Below, in pieces: positions 35,663 to 45,166 of a stretch of 64,000 bases of DNA. The stretch covers positions 40,096 to 104,095 of the forward strand of contig CACWHC010000005.1 in NCBI GenBank assembly GCA_902760645.1, in the 5' to 3' direction. The translations under genes and the position numbers were made by a program. Below the pieces are notes generated by a model, which saw only the letters and a list, made by a program, of their open reading frames with translations, was not told where the DNA came from and ran no database searches. How positions within the stretch are numbered: the stretch's first letter is position 1; each line of letters opens with the position of its first letter. The DNA comes from an uncultured bacterium (GTDB lineage: Bacteria > Cyanobacteriota > Vampirovibrionia > Gastranaerophilales > Gastranaerophilaceae).

Positions 35663-36256
35663 CTAAGTTATTCTGTGAGAAATATCGCCTGCAATATCAA
35701 GATAAATGTCAGCATCTAATTTAGCATCGGCATATTCTTTATAAGCTTTATTATAATTACCTTTTCTAACAGAACTGTCATTTGAATTTTGATATTCTCT
35801 CAATAATCTTTCACATGTTTTTTTCAAATCGGCAGCCTGACCTTTTGCAATCATATATTTATTCCAAATTTCTTCAAATTCTGCCATTTTCTTTTGATGA
35901 CGTTCAATTAACATATCAACAAAAGCATCGGATAAATTGCCTGCTTTTAATTCTGCAGCAACCTCAGCTCTGATTTTGGAATTTGAAATCTGGTCTAATC
36001 TTTTATCAATTTTTTCTTGTTTTTCCTGTTCTTTCTTTTGTGAAGCAGAAGTTCTGTCAACATTATAGAATAAACTTACACCCTTTAAATTTGGGGAAGC
36101 ATTACCGCCCTGTGATGCAAAATTAAATACTCCAAACCGGCTTAATCTCTGCATCATTGCATTGGCATAACGGCTATAATCGCCGCCGAACTCTGCCTGT
36201 AGTTTCGGATCATTTTGAAAATCTTGAGGTGAAAGTATTTTGCCAACTTCCTGCAT
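35663..36256 (-). CDS. helical protein of unknown function
   Basis: A 197-residue protein with no signal peptide, dominated by charged helices: QKKEQEKQEKIDKRLDQISN and a later long helix ADLKKTCERLLREYQNSND probably form coiled coil. The N-terminal part (SRYANAMMQRLSRFGVFNF) is amphipathic. Nothing in it points to an enzyme. It is followed by a TolC-like gene in the same direction, 43 nt apart, so they may be cotranscribed. Confidence 0.65.
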   Translation of the reverse strand: MQEVGKILSPQDFQNDPKLQAEFGGDYSRYANAMMQRLSRFGVFNFASQGGNASPNLKGVSLFYNVDRTSASQKKEQEKQEKIDKRLDQISNSKIRAEVAAELKAGNLSDAFVDMLIERHQKKMAEFEEIWNKYMIAKGQAADLKKTCERLLREYQNSNDSSVRKGNYNKAYKEYADAKLDADIYLDIAGDISHRIT

Positions 36257-36429
36257 AGTAATTCCTCACATTTATATCCTATGTATATATAAACGTTTTT
36301 TGTACACAATATTTTCACATGTTTCGGGTTTTGTTAAAAAAACTTAACATGATTTATCTGAATATCAATTTTTTTTAAATAAAAAACTTTATAAAGATAC
36401 GGGGAAATATTTTAAGGGGATATTTAGTT

Positions 36430-37167
36430 ATGGGAAATAATGAAGTAAAATATGTTGAATTTGGCGGAGTATTAATTCCTGAAAATTGCAGAAGAACAAC
36501 CATACCTGATGAAAATACCGGCAAAACGCTCTACTGCATATTTTTTGATGAAGACGGAACAAAGATAACTTATCCGAAACAAACCAAAAAAGAATCGGCT
36601 GATATGGAATACGTTAAATTAACAGCCGGAGGTTCTCTGTTCGGTTCAAAACCAAAAGTTCATGAAAACCATATCAGTAAAGCCGAATTTGACAGCCTTT
36701 GGAGGGATGCACGTTCGGTAACATCATGTGAAAATATGAACGCAAACAGCGTTAAATCATACCTGAAAAGTGACAGTAATTACAGACATATAGAAACAAG
36801 TACTTCAACAGGATTAAAATATTATTATGAAAGCAAAGTCGATACTACACCGAAAATAGAATATTCAACCGAAGGACTTGTTTTTGATACCAAAAGGGTT
36901 AAACTTTCAAACATAGACGGGGCAAAATACCGCGGTTCCGATGATGAAGACATTGTAACCGCAACAAACTGCAACAACTGCGAGTTTGATGTCTCAGATA
37001 AAAATAATAATATGATTTTTAACGACAAAGTTAAAATCATAAACGGTTCAGGAAATAAAGTACGGGCAGGCGAACATGATAAAGCCTCTTTTGTAAGATA
37101 TAACTATACAACCGCAAAAGAAACCCACTTAAAAGAATACAAAGGTGAAGGAACACATAAACAATAA
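36430..37167 (+). CDS. lineage-specific protein with a beta-rich C-terminus
   Basis: A 245-residue protein without signal peptide. The first third includes FGGVLIPENCRRTTIPDENT, a middle helical part, and a C-terminal segment of short strands and Asn/Asp-rich turns (RGSDDEDIVTATNCNNCEF, DKNNNMIFNDKVKIINGSGN) resembling beta-helix or surface repeat proteins. GGGG precedes the ATG at about 11 nt. No named domain is recognised; export is possible but not shown. Confidence 0.65.
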   Translation: MGNNEVKYVEFGGVLIPENCRRTTIPDENTGKTLYCIFFDEDGTKITYPKQTKKESADMEYVKLTAGGSLFGSKPKVHENHISKAEFDSLWRDARSVTSCENMNANSVKSYLKSDSNYRHIETSTSTGLKYYYESKVDTTPKIEYSTEGLVFDTKRVKLSNIDGAKYRGSDDEDIVTATNCNNCEFDVSDKNNNMIFNDKVKIINGSGNKVRAGEHDKASFVRYNYTTAKETHLKEYKGEGTHKQ

Positions 37168-37169
37168 AT

Positions 37170-37391
37170 TTATTCTTCAAAATCAAAAAGTTTTTTGGAC
37201 GGAATATTTAGCGCTAAACTCAGTTTATTAATTGTTTTTAGTGTAATATTGCATTTCCCGTTCTCTATTTGACTAATTCTGTGCTCAGACATATTAACCA
37301 ATTCTCCGAGGTGTGCTTGTGTAAAACTGCATTTTAAACGGTAAATTTTAACCCTTAAACCAAATTCTTTAAAAAATTCTTCTTCTGACAT
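37170..37391 (-). CDS. XRE-family helix-turn-helix regulator
   Basis: A 73-residue Cro/C1-type regulator: FTQAHLGELVNMSEHRISQIENG is the helix-turn-helix with the usual S-x-x-x-I-E-x-G end; the remainder packs as the third and fourth helices. Convergent with the preceding gene (2-nt gap) and divergent from a prepilin gene, so it may control that gene through the ATTATAAT sites between them. Confidence 0.88.
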   Translation of the reverse strand: MSEEEFFKEFGLRVKIYRLKCSFTQAHLGELVNMSEHRISQIENGKCNITLKTINKLSLALNIPSKKLFDFEE

Positions 37392-37425
37392 ATTACTATG
37401 TTAGCAATATTATATTGATAATTAA

Positions 37426-37455
37426 ATTATAATATGTTATAATAAATATTATAAT
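37426..37455. promoter_or_regulatory. three phased ATTATAAT sites between XRE and prepilin
   Basis: ATTATAAT at 37426-37433 and 37448-37455 and GTTATAAT at 37436-37443, 10-12 bp apart. They overlap likely -10 boxes for both directions and are candidate operators. Confidence 0.4.
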
Positions 37456-37477
37456 ATATTATTATGCAGGAGGATAT

Positions 37478-38182
37478 ATGATAAATTTTAAAAATTTGAA
37501 ATCAGGTTTTACGCTCGCAGAAGTTTTGATTACCCTTGGCATAATCGGTGTTGTTGCGGCTATGACTTTGCCGACATTAATAGCAAATTATCAGAAAAAT
37601 CAGGTCATATCTCAACTTAAAAAAGCATACAGTACTTTAGCTCAGGCGTTTACTATGGCTACAACGGAATATGAATCTCCTGAAGGATGGGATATTTCAG
37701 GTCTTGATTCATACGGTTTTATTCAAAAATATCTTTATCCTTATTTGAATATTGCCAAGGATTGTGGGACCGAAACAACAGGAAACTGTGAGTTTAAGGT
37801 TTCCAAGCTTAATTCAGACACTTATGAAAATTTTGGTTCAACACATCCTCGCTTTTATCTTAATGACGGGACATTAATTGCATTGAAAATATTTAATCAG
37901 GATAACCAGGTGTGGACAAATATATATATTGACGTAAACGGAAATAAAAATCCAAATAAATACGGCAAAGATATTTTTATGTATAACATACTTTTTAAAA
38001 CAAGCAATACAAATTTGATAGGTAAATTTCTTCCAGTGGGTGCAGGACTAACCAGAGCTGAAATTATATCTAACAGTAAATATGGTTGCAGTAAAAATGT
38101 TAGCGGTACTAATGCAGGCACATATTGTTCAGCTTTAATAATGACTGATGGCTGGCACATGGCAAAAGATTATCCGTGGTAA
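37478..38182 (+). CDS. type II secretion/type IV pilin-like prepilin
   Basis: A 234-residue prepilin with leader MINFKNLKSG before FTLAEVLITLG; here the -1 residue is Gly, the canonical prepilin peptidase site. The globular part contains a cysteine pair (KDCGTETTGNCEF) and a C-terminal pair (YGCSKNVSG...YCSALIM). AGGAGG lies 5 nt before the ATG. It lacks the poly-G leader of the 30 and 48 kb paralogues, so it is constitutively in frame. Likely a minor pilin or pseudopilin subunit. Confidence 0.85.
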   Translation: MINFKNLKSGFTLAEVLITLGIIGVVAAMTLPTLIANYQKNQVISQLKKAYSTLAQAFTMATTEYESPEGWDISGLDSYGFIQKYLYPYLNIAKDCGTETTGNCEFKVSKLNSDTYENFGSTHPRFYLNDGTLIALKIFNQDNQVWTNIYIDVNGNKNPNKYGKDIFMYNILFKTSNTNLIGKFLPVGAGLTRAEIISNSKYGCSKNVSGTNAGTYCSALIMTDGWHMAKDYPW

Positions 38183-38296
38183 TAATTTATTAAAACTTTA
38201 CATCATGTATTGCAATTTTTCTTTCAGCATATTAATATTCCTAATGTAGAGTGCTTACGCCAATATGTACTCATACGAAATAAAGGAAAAATTATT

Positions 38297-38566
38297 ATGT
38301 CAATTAACTTGAAAAACAAACAAGACATCATTAAAGAATATGGTGCTAACGAAAAAGATACCGGTTCTGCAGAAGTTCAGATTGCTATGCTCAGCAAAAA
38401 GATTTCTGAATTAACGGAACACCTGAAATCTAACCAAAAAGATTTCGCTACAAAAAGAGGTCTTTACATGATGGTAGGTAAAAGAAAAAGATTACTTTCT
38501 TACCTTAAATCAAGAGATTTGGAAGGTTACAGATCTTTAATCAAGAAACTTGGTATCAGAGGATAA
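38297..38566 (+). CDS. rpsO: ribosomal protein S15
   Basis: An 89-residue S15, which binds 16S rRNA and nucleates the platform: [24 protein letters not shown], then [18 protein letters not shown]. The ATG at 38297 has AAAGGA upstream; the frame is open further but that extension is not part of S15. A strong terminator follows. In many bacteria pnp comes next; it is not here. Confidence 0.97.
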   Translation: MSINLKNKQDIIKEYGANEKDTGSAEVQIAMLSKKISELTEHLKSNQKDFATKRGLYMMVGKRKRLLSYLKSRDLEGYRSLIKKLGIRG

Positions 38567-38584
38567 TTTTCCGAACAAAAAAGG

Positions 38585-38616
38585 AATACGACACTAAAAG
38601 GTGTCGTATTTTTTTG
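38585..38616 (+). terminator. terminator of rpsO
   Basis: AATACGACAC (38585-38594) pairs with GTGTCGTATT (38601-38610), followed by seven T. Confidence 0.9.
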
Positions 38617-38624
38617 CAAATTTT

Positions 38625-38831
38625 TTATTCCAAAGGGTCGTATCCGCCCTCATTCCACGGATGACATCTGGAAATCCTTTTTATACCGAGCCATATACCC
38701 TTAATAACCCCGTATTTTTCTATTGCCTGTCGGGTATACTCCGAACAAGTCGGTGTAAACCTGCAAACAGGCGGAGTATGCTTTGATATCATTTGATATA
38801 ATTGAATTAATAACAAACAAAGTTTTTTCAT
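38625..38831 (-). CDS. yidD: membrane protein insertion efficiency factor YidD
   Basis: A 68-residue YidD: amphipathic N-terminal helix, then [19 protein letters not shown] and [13 protein letters not shown], the conserved three-cysteine core. It normally lies with rnpA and yidC; here it ends a flagellar-type operon, 7 nt after flhA. Confidence 0.95.
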   Translation of the reverse strand: MKKLCLLLIQLYQMISKHTPPVCRFTPTCSEYTRQAIEKYGVIKGIWLGIKRISRCHPWNEGGYDPLE

Positions 38832-38838
38832 ATATTAA

Positions 38839-40932
38839 TTAACTCAGAGTATAACTTTCACCAATTGTATCAACAGCTTCGACCTTAATATCAGTTATAA
38901 GTTCGGAATAAGATATAACAACGATTGTCGGAATATGACGTTCAAGCAGCTGATAAAGCGGCAGTCTTATTCTTGGAGAACACAGAATAACGGGCTGCTG
39001 TCCGCATGCCTGATGAGCTCTCATCAGAGTGTTTGCAGTCGTTTCAATAAGCTCCTGAACCTGAACAGGATTAAGCAGGAACATTGTACCTAACTCAGTT
39101 CTCTGACAGCTGTCATCCAAAGTCTTTTCCCAATCAGGGGAAAGTGTCAGAGCATACAAAATGTTTTCTTCACTCACGTTAGACAAACAAATCTGACGTC
39201 CCAAAGCGGCTCTTAAACGTTCCGATAAAATATCGGGTTCCTTTGAAAATCTTGCATAATCGCAAAGTCTTTCAAATACAAATATAATATCTTTTATTGA
39301 AACTTTTTCTCTAATCAGGTTAACAAAGATTTTTCTCAAATCACTTGTGGAAATAATAGTCGGAACAAGGTCATTAACAAGAGTAGGATCCTGCGAACGA
39401 ACAAGCTCCATAAGTTTCAGTACATCCGTCTTTGTCATAACTTCATCAACGTGTTTTCTTACGCATTCCTGCAAGTGAGTAACGATTACGTCTGTAGAGT
39501 CAACAGCCGTAACCGAACGTGCCGTTTTTGCATCTTCAGGCTTTAACCAGTAAGCCTGAGTCTGATATGTAGGGTCGATACCAATAATTGCATCTTCCGG
39601 TACTTCTTGTTTAACAGAATCCCACTGATCCGCAATAACCATCACACGTCCCGGATATACATAACCGGTTGCTACCGTATTACCGCGAATTGCAAGCAAA
39701 TATTCGTTAGCATCTAATGCTGACGAGTCCATAATACGAATATTCGGCAAAATGTAACCCAATTCATCCGTGACCCTTTGACGTAAAGCGGCAATCTTTG
39801 CCAGTAATTGACCTTCCTGATCAGGATCGGCTATAACAAGCAGGTTAGAACCTACCTGCAAACTCAATACGTCAACACCCAAACGTTCATACATACGGTT
39901 CGGATTAACAAGGTCTTGCATATTCTGTCGGACATTTTCCAATTGACCCAACTGAGATTGAACATCAGCATTAATTAATACAGAGAAGCCTGCAACAGAT
40001 AAACCTATTGCAAACAAAGTAAACGGAAACCATGGCAATCCCGTAATTGGACCCGTAACTGCAAGTAAAGCCAAAAATCCTGCCGCAAAAAACAGGGCAT
40101 AAGGTTTTGTCATAATCTGACCCGAAACATCAGCACCTAATGATGCACTCTGTGCGGATGAACGTGTCATAAATATACCTGCCGCAATTGACATCAACAA
40201 TGACGGAACCTGTGATGCCAAACCGTCACCAATAGTTAATACCGTATATTTTGAAACCGCATCTTCAATCTGCATCTGGTTCATTAAACATCCTACGCAT
40301 AAACCGCCGATAATATTAATTAATACGATAATAATACCTGCAATAGTATCCCCTTTTACGAACTTCATCGCACCATCCATACTACCGAATAAACTTGATT
40401 CTCTTGATAAATCTTCTCTCTGCTTTGTCGCTTCTTCAGGAGATATCAAACCTGCGTTAAAGTTCGCATCAATTGTCATCTGTTTACCGGGCATAGCATC
40501 TAATGCGAAACGGGCAGAAACTTCCGCAATACGTTCGGCACCCTTTGTGATAACCATGAACTGTACAACGGTAATGATAAGGAAGATTACACCGCCGACT
40601 ACCATGTTACCGCCGGTTACGAAAGTTCCGAATGCATGGATTACTTCTCCCGCTTCACCCTTTGCCAAAATCAACCTTGTAGATGCGATTGACAATACAA
40701 GACGAAACATCGTACCTAAAAGAATAATTGACGGGAATGAAGATAATTCAAGCGGTTTTTGAACATATAACCCGAACATCAAAAGTACAATTCCGAGAGT
40801 AATGTTCAAGCAAATTGAGAAATTTATAACCCATGTAGGCATTTCAACAAGCAAAATCAATAACAGTGTCAATACAAACACTGCTAAAAACAATTCACTT
40901 ATCGGATTATTGCCCCCTCCGCCTTGAGCCAT
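38839..40932 (-). CDS. flhA: flagellar/type III export apparatus protein FlhA (SctV)
   Basis: The nonameric export-gate protein, 697 residues: eight membrane helices in the first 330 residues, with the signature region between helices 4 and 5 (RIAEVSARFALDAMPGKQM) and the acidic DNEA-like loop, then a large cytoplasmic domain that docks chaperone-substrate complexes. FlhA and injectisome SctV are homologues; the fliE/fliF/fliH neighbours favour a flagellar origin. Position: last export gene before yidD. Confidence 0.93.
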   Translation of the reverse strand: MAQGGGGNNPISELFLAVFVLTLLLILLVEMPTWVINFSICLNITLGIVLLMFGLYVQKPLELSSFPSIILLGTMFRLVLSIASTRLILAKGEAGEVIHAFGTFVTGGNMVVGGVIFLIITVVQFMVITKGAERIAEVSARFALDAMPGKQMTIDANFNAGLISPEEATKQREDLSRESSLFGSMDGAMKFVKGDTIAGIIIVLINIIGGLCVGCLMNQMQIEDAVSKYTVLTIGDGLASQVPSLLMSIAAGIFMTRSSAQSASLGADVSGQIMTKPYALFFAAGFLALLAVTGPITGLPWFPFTLFAIGLSVAGFSVLINADVQSQLGQLENVRQNMQDLVNPNRMYERLGVDVLSLQVGSNLLVIADPDQEGQLLAKIAALRQRVTDELGYILPNIRIMDSSALDANEYLLAIRGNTVATGYVYPGRVMVIADQWDSVKQEVPEDAIIGIDPTYQTQAYWLKPEDAKTARSVTAVDSTDVIVTHLQECVRKHVDEVMTKTDVLKLMELVRSQDPTLVNDLVPTIISTSDLRKIFVNLIREKVSIKDIIFVFERLCDYARFSKEPDILSERLRAALGRQICLSNVSEENILYALTLSPDWEKTLDDSCQRTELGTMFLLNPVQVQELIETTANTLMRAHQACGQQPVILCSPRIRLPLYQLLERHIPTIVVISYSELITDIKVEAVDTIGESYTLS

Positions 40933-40933
40933 T

Positions 40934-41797
40934 TTATAATTCCCTCAATGCCTTCTTTACTACCTCAATACGAGTTTCTAAAGTCGCATCAACTATTCCG
41001 TTTGTTGTTGTAACCAGACATCCGCCTTCTGTAATGGTTTCATCCGCAAGTACAACAATTTTTGTATCAATTCCCGCCGTATTAATCAAGTCAGGTACGG
41101 CCTGCTTTGTTTGATTAACTTCCGCAGGATTAACACGCAACGTAACTTTTGTTTCCTCTTTTGACAGGGTTTTTAATACATCGACTATTGTATTAAAAAG
41201 CACCTGAGGATCTTGTTCTATTTCCTTTTTAATGATTTTTTGTGCAATATCAACACTTATTTCCAAAATATCCGGAGCAATATATTCAAAAACCTCCTGT
41301 TTGGCATTCATAAATTGCCCCAAAGAATTTTTTAACTCCTCAATATCAGCCTGAGCCTGATCCAATCCTGCCTGATAACCCTCTTTTAAAGCGGATTCTC
41401 TTATCGCATCAGCTTCTTCTCTTGCACGGGAAACAAGATTTCTGTCCTCAACTCTGCGAAAGCCTCTCCTTCTGTCCCCACGGCGTCTTTCCTGTCTTTG
41501 GCTGAAATCTATATTATCTAAATCAAACAAATTAATTTCCGCATCTGAAACGGCAGTAACATTCCCTGCCGGCTGAACAACCTGAGCACTGCGTTCATAC
41601 TGAGCAGGCTGAACTTGGCTGTTATTCGCATGATTTTCTTGTGAATATCCACCCTCGGAAGCAACATACGGCTGTTCCTGATTATCTTCAGCCGGATATT
41701 CTCCGGTATTTTCATACTCCGGAGCATACTCCTGCTGTGTATCAAGCTGTTCTTCTTCTTTAGGTTTATTATCCAGATTCTTTTTGCGTATAATCAT
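40934..41797 (-). CDS. fliH: FliH/SctL-like stator of the export ATPase
   Basis: A 287-residue protein. The first 95 residues are low-complexity and Glu/Gln-rich; RRRGDRRRGFRR is strikingly basic. The C-terminal half matches FliH: a coiled coil with AREEADAIRESALKEGYQAG, then EYIAPDILEISVDIAQKIIK and the compact domain ending VDATLETRIEVVKKAL. It should link the ATPase FliI, whose gene is not in the window, to the membrane apparatus. It is 1 nt from flhA. Confidence 0.85.
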   Translation of the reverse strand: MIIRKKNLDNKPKEEEQLDTQQEYAPEYENTGEYPAEDNQEQPYVASEGGYSQENHANNSQVQPAQYERSAQVVQPAGNVTAVSDAEINLFDLDNIDFSQRQERRRGDRRRGFRRVEDRNLVSRAREEADAIRESALKEGYQAGLDQAQADIEELKNSLGQFMNAKQEVFEYIAPDILEISVDIAQKIIKKEIEQDPQVLFNTIVDVLKTLSKEETKVTLRVNPAEVNQTKQAVPDLINTAGIDTKIVVLADETITEGGCLVTTTNGIVDATLETRIEVVKKALREL

Positions 41798-41808
41798 AGC
41801 TGATTATA

Positions 41809-42882
41809 TTATACAATACTTTCAAGGTAATGGGCAATAATGTTAGCAATTTTTGGTGGCATTTTATAATATTCACCTTCTATTGCATTAAATACAAACT
41901 GACGGACTTTATGTCTTTCAAGCTGTAATTTTCTTTCCATTGTATTTTTACCGACCGTTGTAACAACTTCTTTTATTGTTTCAATGACTTTCTTTTTGTT
42001 AACTTCTGTTGCTTCCGGTAAATCCTTGGCAATTTCATCGAGAAACTTCATTGTAGTATTTGGATTAAGCTCTTGCTCAACATCATCAGAATACATATAT
42101 CTGATTACTGTACCTGCATCAGTCTGATCAAAACACTCCAATATTTCCTGAACCTGGTCCTCATCATCAATACGTTTAAGAAGTAATGCAACCGTAACAA
42201 GTTTTAACAATTTTGGAGGTTCGTATTTGATACCGGTTTTATTAACTATATTAATCTGTTCCTGCTTAGGTACGGGTGCAGAATTTTCCTGAGGAACAGG
42301 AGCCTGCATATTTGGATTTTGTGCCTGCATTGCGGCTTGTGCCTGAGCCTGCATTTGTTCCGCCTGAATTTCACCCGAATTTTCCATTTCCTGCATTACG
42401 GTATCAATATTTGATTGAGATGCAGCTTTTTCCATTAATCCGTCATCTATCGCACCTTTTTCTTTTAATTCCGTAATACTGTCAAGATAAGTTTTCTTAA
42501 CATGGTGTTCAATAAGCTGCAATATCTGATCCTGAGGCAGACCCTGTTTAAAGGTTTGTTTTGCAATTTCAAAGATAGTAAATGCAATTTTTTGCATAAT
42601 AGGATCCCAAAACTGCTGTGGAATACCTGATTTAATCAAATCAACGGATTTATGAAAAGCCCATTCGGCAATAATCTGGGTAATCATTGATGCCTGATCG
42701 GCATTAAACCCAAGATTTTCCTGATCCTGATACAAGGCTTCGCCGGCAAGCATTGAAAAATTCAGTAACGTATTTGTTACATAATTTTTATCATTCTGAC
42801 TAAATTCTTTTGGAACCAATTCAGCCGCCTGTGATGCCAAATTTTCAGCAAAACCTTTGTAATCAAAATCTTTTATAGTCAT
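41809..42882 (-). CDS. uncharacterised protein at the fliG position
   Basis: A 357-residue helical protein located exactly where fliG normally sits, between fliF and fliH. Residues 1-165 are helical, 166-215 are Gln/Ala/Met/Pro-rich linker (EQMQAQAQAAMQAQNPNMQ), and 225-357 form a second helical block (LLKLVTVALLLKRIDDEDQV...). I see no FliG signatures such as the C-terminal charged torque ring, so a diverged FliG, or an injectisome SctK-like adaptor, are both possible. The function cannot be settled from sequence. 19 nt separate it from fliF. Confidence 0.7.
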   Translation of the reverse strand: MTIKDFDYKGFAENLASQAAELVPKEFSQNDKNYVTNTLLNFSMLAGEALYQDQENLGFNADQASMITQIIAEWAFHKSVDLIKSGIPQQFWDPIMQKIAFTIFEIAKQTFKQGLPQDQILQLIEHHVKKTYLDSITELKEKGAIDDGLMEKAASQSNIDTVMQEMENSGEIQAEQMQAQAQAAMQAQNPNMQAPVPQENSAPVPKQEQINIVNKTGIKYEPPKLLKLVTVALLLKRIDDEDQVQEILECFDQTDAGTVIRYMYSDDVEQELNPNTTMKFLDEIAKDLPEATEVNKKKVIETIKEVVTTVGKNTMERKLQLERHKVRQFVFNAIEGEYYKMPPKIANIIAHYLESIV

Positions 42883-42901
42883 TTAACTTTCCTTTTACAC
42901 G

Positions 42902-44572
42902 TTAACTGTTTTCAATCCAACTCTTAATTTTTTCACCGGCAATTTCACCGTCAGCCTGTGCCAAATCAGCAGAAACTTTGCTCAATGCGGCAATAACATC
43001 TGCTTCACTGCGTTCACCCAGATATTCACGTTGCTGCTGTTCCAACAGACCCTGTGCAAGTTCTGACTGTCTGTCTGCAAGCTGCGCGGCACGCATATTA
43101 ACATCACTGAGTTCTCTGTCTTGTTCAGCTTCTTTCTGTCTTAAACGTTCAACCTCAATTGCATTTTCTTCCTGAAGCTGACGAACTTTACCGGAAACAG
43201 CTTTGAATACAAGTATCAACCCTATAGCACTCAACGCAACCGCTAACCACCAAGGATTACCGCTTTCATCAGGTTTTGGCAAATTAGCCTGTCTGCCTGA
43301 TGCAAGATACGGGTCAACAGAATCCGAGAATGCAATTGAAACATTATCAGGGTCTGCTTTTGGACCTGCAGCACTTGCAACCAGCTGTTTTAATTCCTGC
43401 AAAGTAGTATCAGGAGGTAATGCTGAACGTTCTAAAGTAACGGCAACCGTAACTTCTTCTATCATACCCGGTTTCAAGTATTCATTTAATTGTGTTTTGC
43501 TGACACCGTATTGAGTTTCCGTAGCAGAACGTGAATAGCTTCTGTTCTGACTTGAGTTACTGCCATTATTAGCCATACCGTTAGGGAGATAAACACTTAC
43601 AGCATTTGTTGATGAATTAGAATCCTGAGTCTGATCACCCAAACCTTCCGTAAATGACTGTTCGTTAACGGAAGTTTTGCTGTCAGGGTCATACATTGTA
43701 CTGTACTTTTCAGCAGGAGTTTCTCTTAAAAATGTGCTGACTGTTACGACATAATTACCTTTGCCGATAAGTCTGTCTAACTGCTGCATAACTTTTTGCT
43801 GCATATATTTATCATTTTCTTCAATTTTAGCAAGCATTTCATCAGATGCGTTCATAATACTGTGATAAACATTTCCGTTTGTATCGGTTATTGAAATATT
43901 TTCGGCAGTCAAACCTGAAACACTGCCTAATAAAAGATTTGAAATAGCTTTTACTTTAAGAGGTTCAAGTTTTTCACCTGACGGAATTACAATCTGAACC
44001 GTCGCAGTAATCGGTTTTTGTTGTGAAGTAAACATTGTCTGCTCAGGTATTGAAATAAATACGGAAGCATTTTCAATAGGTTTAATTTTTCTTATCAATC
44101 TTGATAATTCACCATTTACCGCGCGGGTCAAACGAATTTTTTTATCTTCTTTTGTTGAAGTAAAATCACCTTTATCAAAAATTTCCAGGCCCACATTTTG
44201 ATCCATCAAACCGCTTTGAACAATCTGAATTAAAGCTTCATCACGCTGGGTCGTAGTACATTTTTTCATACCTGTAGTACAGTCGCCTGCTTTTAAATAA
44301 AGTCTTGATTTTGTACCGTCCAAAGCTCTTGAAACAGATATACCGTATCTCGCAAGTAAAGCCTGAATTTCAATAGCTTTACCCATATTATCCGTAGTAA
44401 GCAAATCAACATCCGTTGTCAACTTTTGCTCAGACACGGTAACTCCACCTTTTTTATCCGCTTTTGAATGGGCAGCAATAGGAACAATAATTACAAGCAG
44501 CAGTAATATTATTGCACCTGCAATTAATCCTATAAGTAAAGGTTTATTTTCTAATATTTTCTGAAAATCCAT
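42902..44572 (-). CDS. fliF: MS-ring protein FliF
   Basis: Forms the inner-membrane ring of the export apparatus. The 556 residues have an N-terminal membrane helix (LLIGLIAGAIILLLLVIIV), ring-building motifs including the YscJ/FliF segment (RLTRAVNGELSRLIRKIK, VSVFISIPE-like, VKAISNLLLGSVSGL) and a second helix near 455 (WWLAVALSAIGLILVF) followed by a coiled C-terminus. The central region holds a 60-residue Ser/Asn-rich insert. It is slightly short of the canonical FliF C-terminal tail that binds FliG, consistent with an unusual neighbour. Confidence 0.92.
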   Translation of the reverse strand: MDFQKILENKPLLIGLIAGAIILLLLVIIVPIAAHSKADKKGGVTVSEQKLTTDVDLLTTDNMGKAIEIQALLARYGISVSRALDGTKSRLYLKAGDCTTGMKKCTTTQRDEALIQIVQSGLMDQNVGLEIFDKGDFTSTKEDKKIRLTRAVNGELSRLIRKIKPIENASVFISIPEQTMFTSQQKPITATVQIVIPSGEKLEPLKVKAISNLLLGSVSGLTAENISITDTNGNVYHSIMNASDEMLAKIEENDKYMQQKVMQQLDRLIGKGNYVVTVSTFLRETPAEKYSTMYDPDSKTSVNEQSFTEGLGDQTQDSNSSTNAVSVYLPNGMANNGSNSSQNRSYSRSATETQYGVSKTQLNEYLKPGMIEEVTVAVTLERSALPPDTTLQELKQLVASAAGPKADPDNVSIAFSDSVDPYLASGRQANLPKPDESGNPWWLAVALSAIGLILVFKAVSGKVRQLQEENAIEVERLRQKEAEQDRELSDVNMRAAQLADRQSELAQGLLEQQQREYLGERSEADVIAALSKVSADLAQADGEIAGEKIKSWIENS

Positions 44573-44604
44573 CTTATCCCCGTCTGTTAATTAAATATTT
44601 CCCT

Positions 44605-44943
44605 CTATACCTGAATTTGCATTATCTTATCGTATGCCTGAATAACTTTACCTACCGCTGTAGTCGCAACATTGACACTTATTTCTGATTTAGACATTGC
44701 AATCATTACATCATGAACATCAATATTCTTATTTCCCGACATAACATCTTTCAGCAACTCGTCAGGAGCATTAAGTTCCTGATTTAACTTGTCTGCCATA
44801 CCTGCAAATACTGTTCTGAAATCTGCGTTCTTTTTTGTATCAATACTGTCAAGTCTTGCAGAAGGTATACCGCCAAAGCCGTTTGCAAGCTTGGTATGCT
44901 GTATTCTTCCAGGTAAATCGTAACTCGGATAAAATCCCGACAT
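44605..44943 (-). CDS. fliE: flagellar hook-basal body protein FliE
   Basis: A 112-residue FliE: KNIDVHDVMIAMSKSEISVN and VGKVIQAYDKIMQIQV are the family core that anchors the rod to the MS-ring. It is the first gene of this minus-strand operon (fliE-fliF-unknown-fliH-flhA-yidD). FliE is flagellum-specific, which supports a flagellar rather than injectisome identity. GGAGG precedes the ATG. Confidence 0.93.
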   Translation of the reverse strand: MSGFYPSYDLPGRIQHTKLANGFGGIPSARLDSIDTKKNADFRTVFAGMADKLNQELNAPDELLKDVMSGNKNIDVHDVMIAMSKSEISVNVATTAVGKVIQAYDKIMQIQV

Positions 44944-45151
44944 ATTTATACCTCCTCTATTTTATATTCTAACTGTTTTTTTGAAATTTTGTTTGTAATA
45001 TTGCAAAAAATCATACATTTGCAGTACAAAAAAATGCATATTTCATACAAATACTACCAACGCCATGTAATTAATGATTAATTTACCAAAGTCAATAAGA
45101 TATACCGCCCTCTGTAACAAATTTAACTATCTTTCATACTAAAATATTTCA

Positions 45152-45160
45152 TGATATACT
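45152..45160 (+). promoter_or_regulatory. extended -10 promoter, apparently leaderless purB
   Basis: TGATATACT (TG, one base, TATACT 45155-45160), then AAAGTT and the purB ATG; no Shine-Dalgarno. Confidence 0.45.
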
Positions 45161-45166
45161 AAAGTT

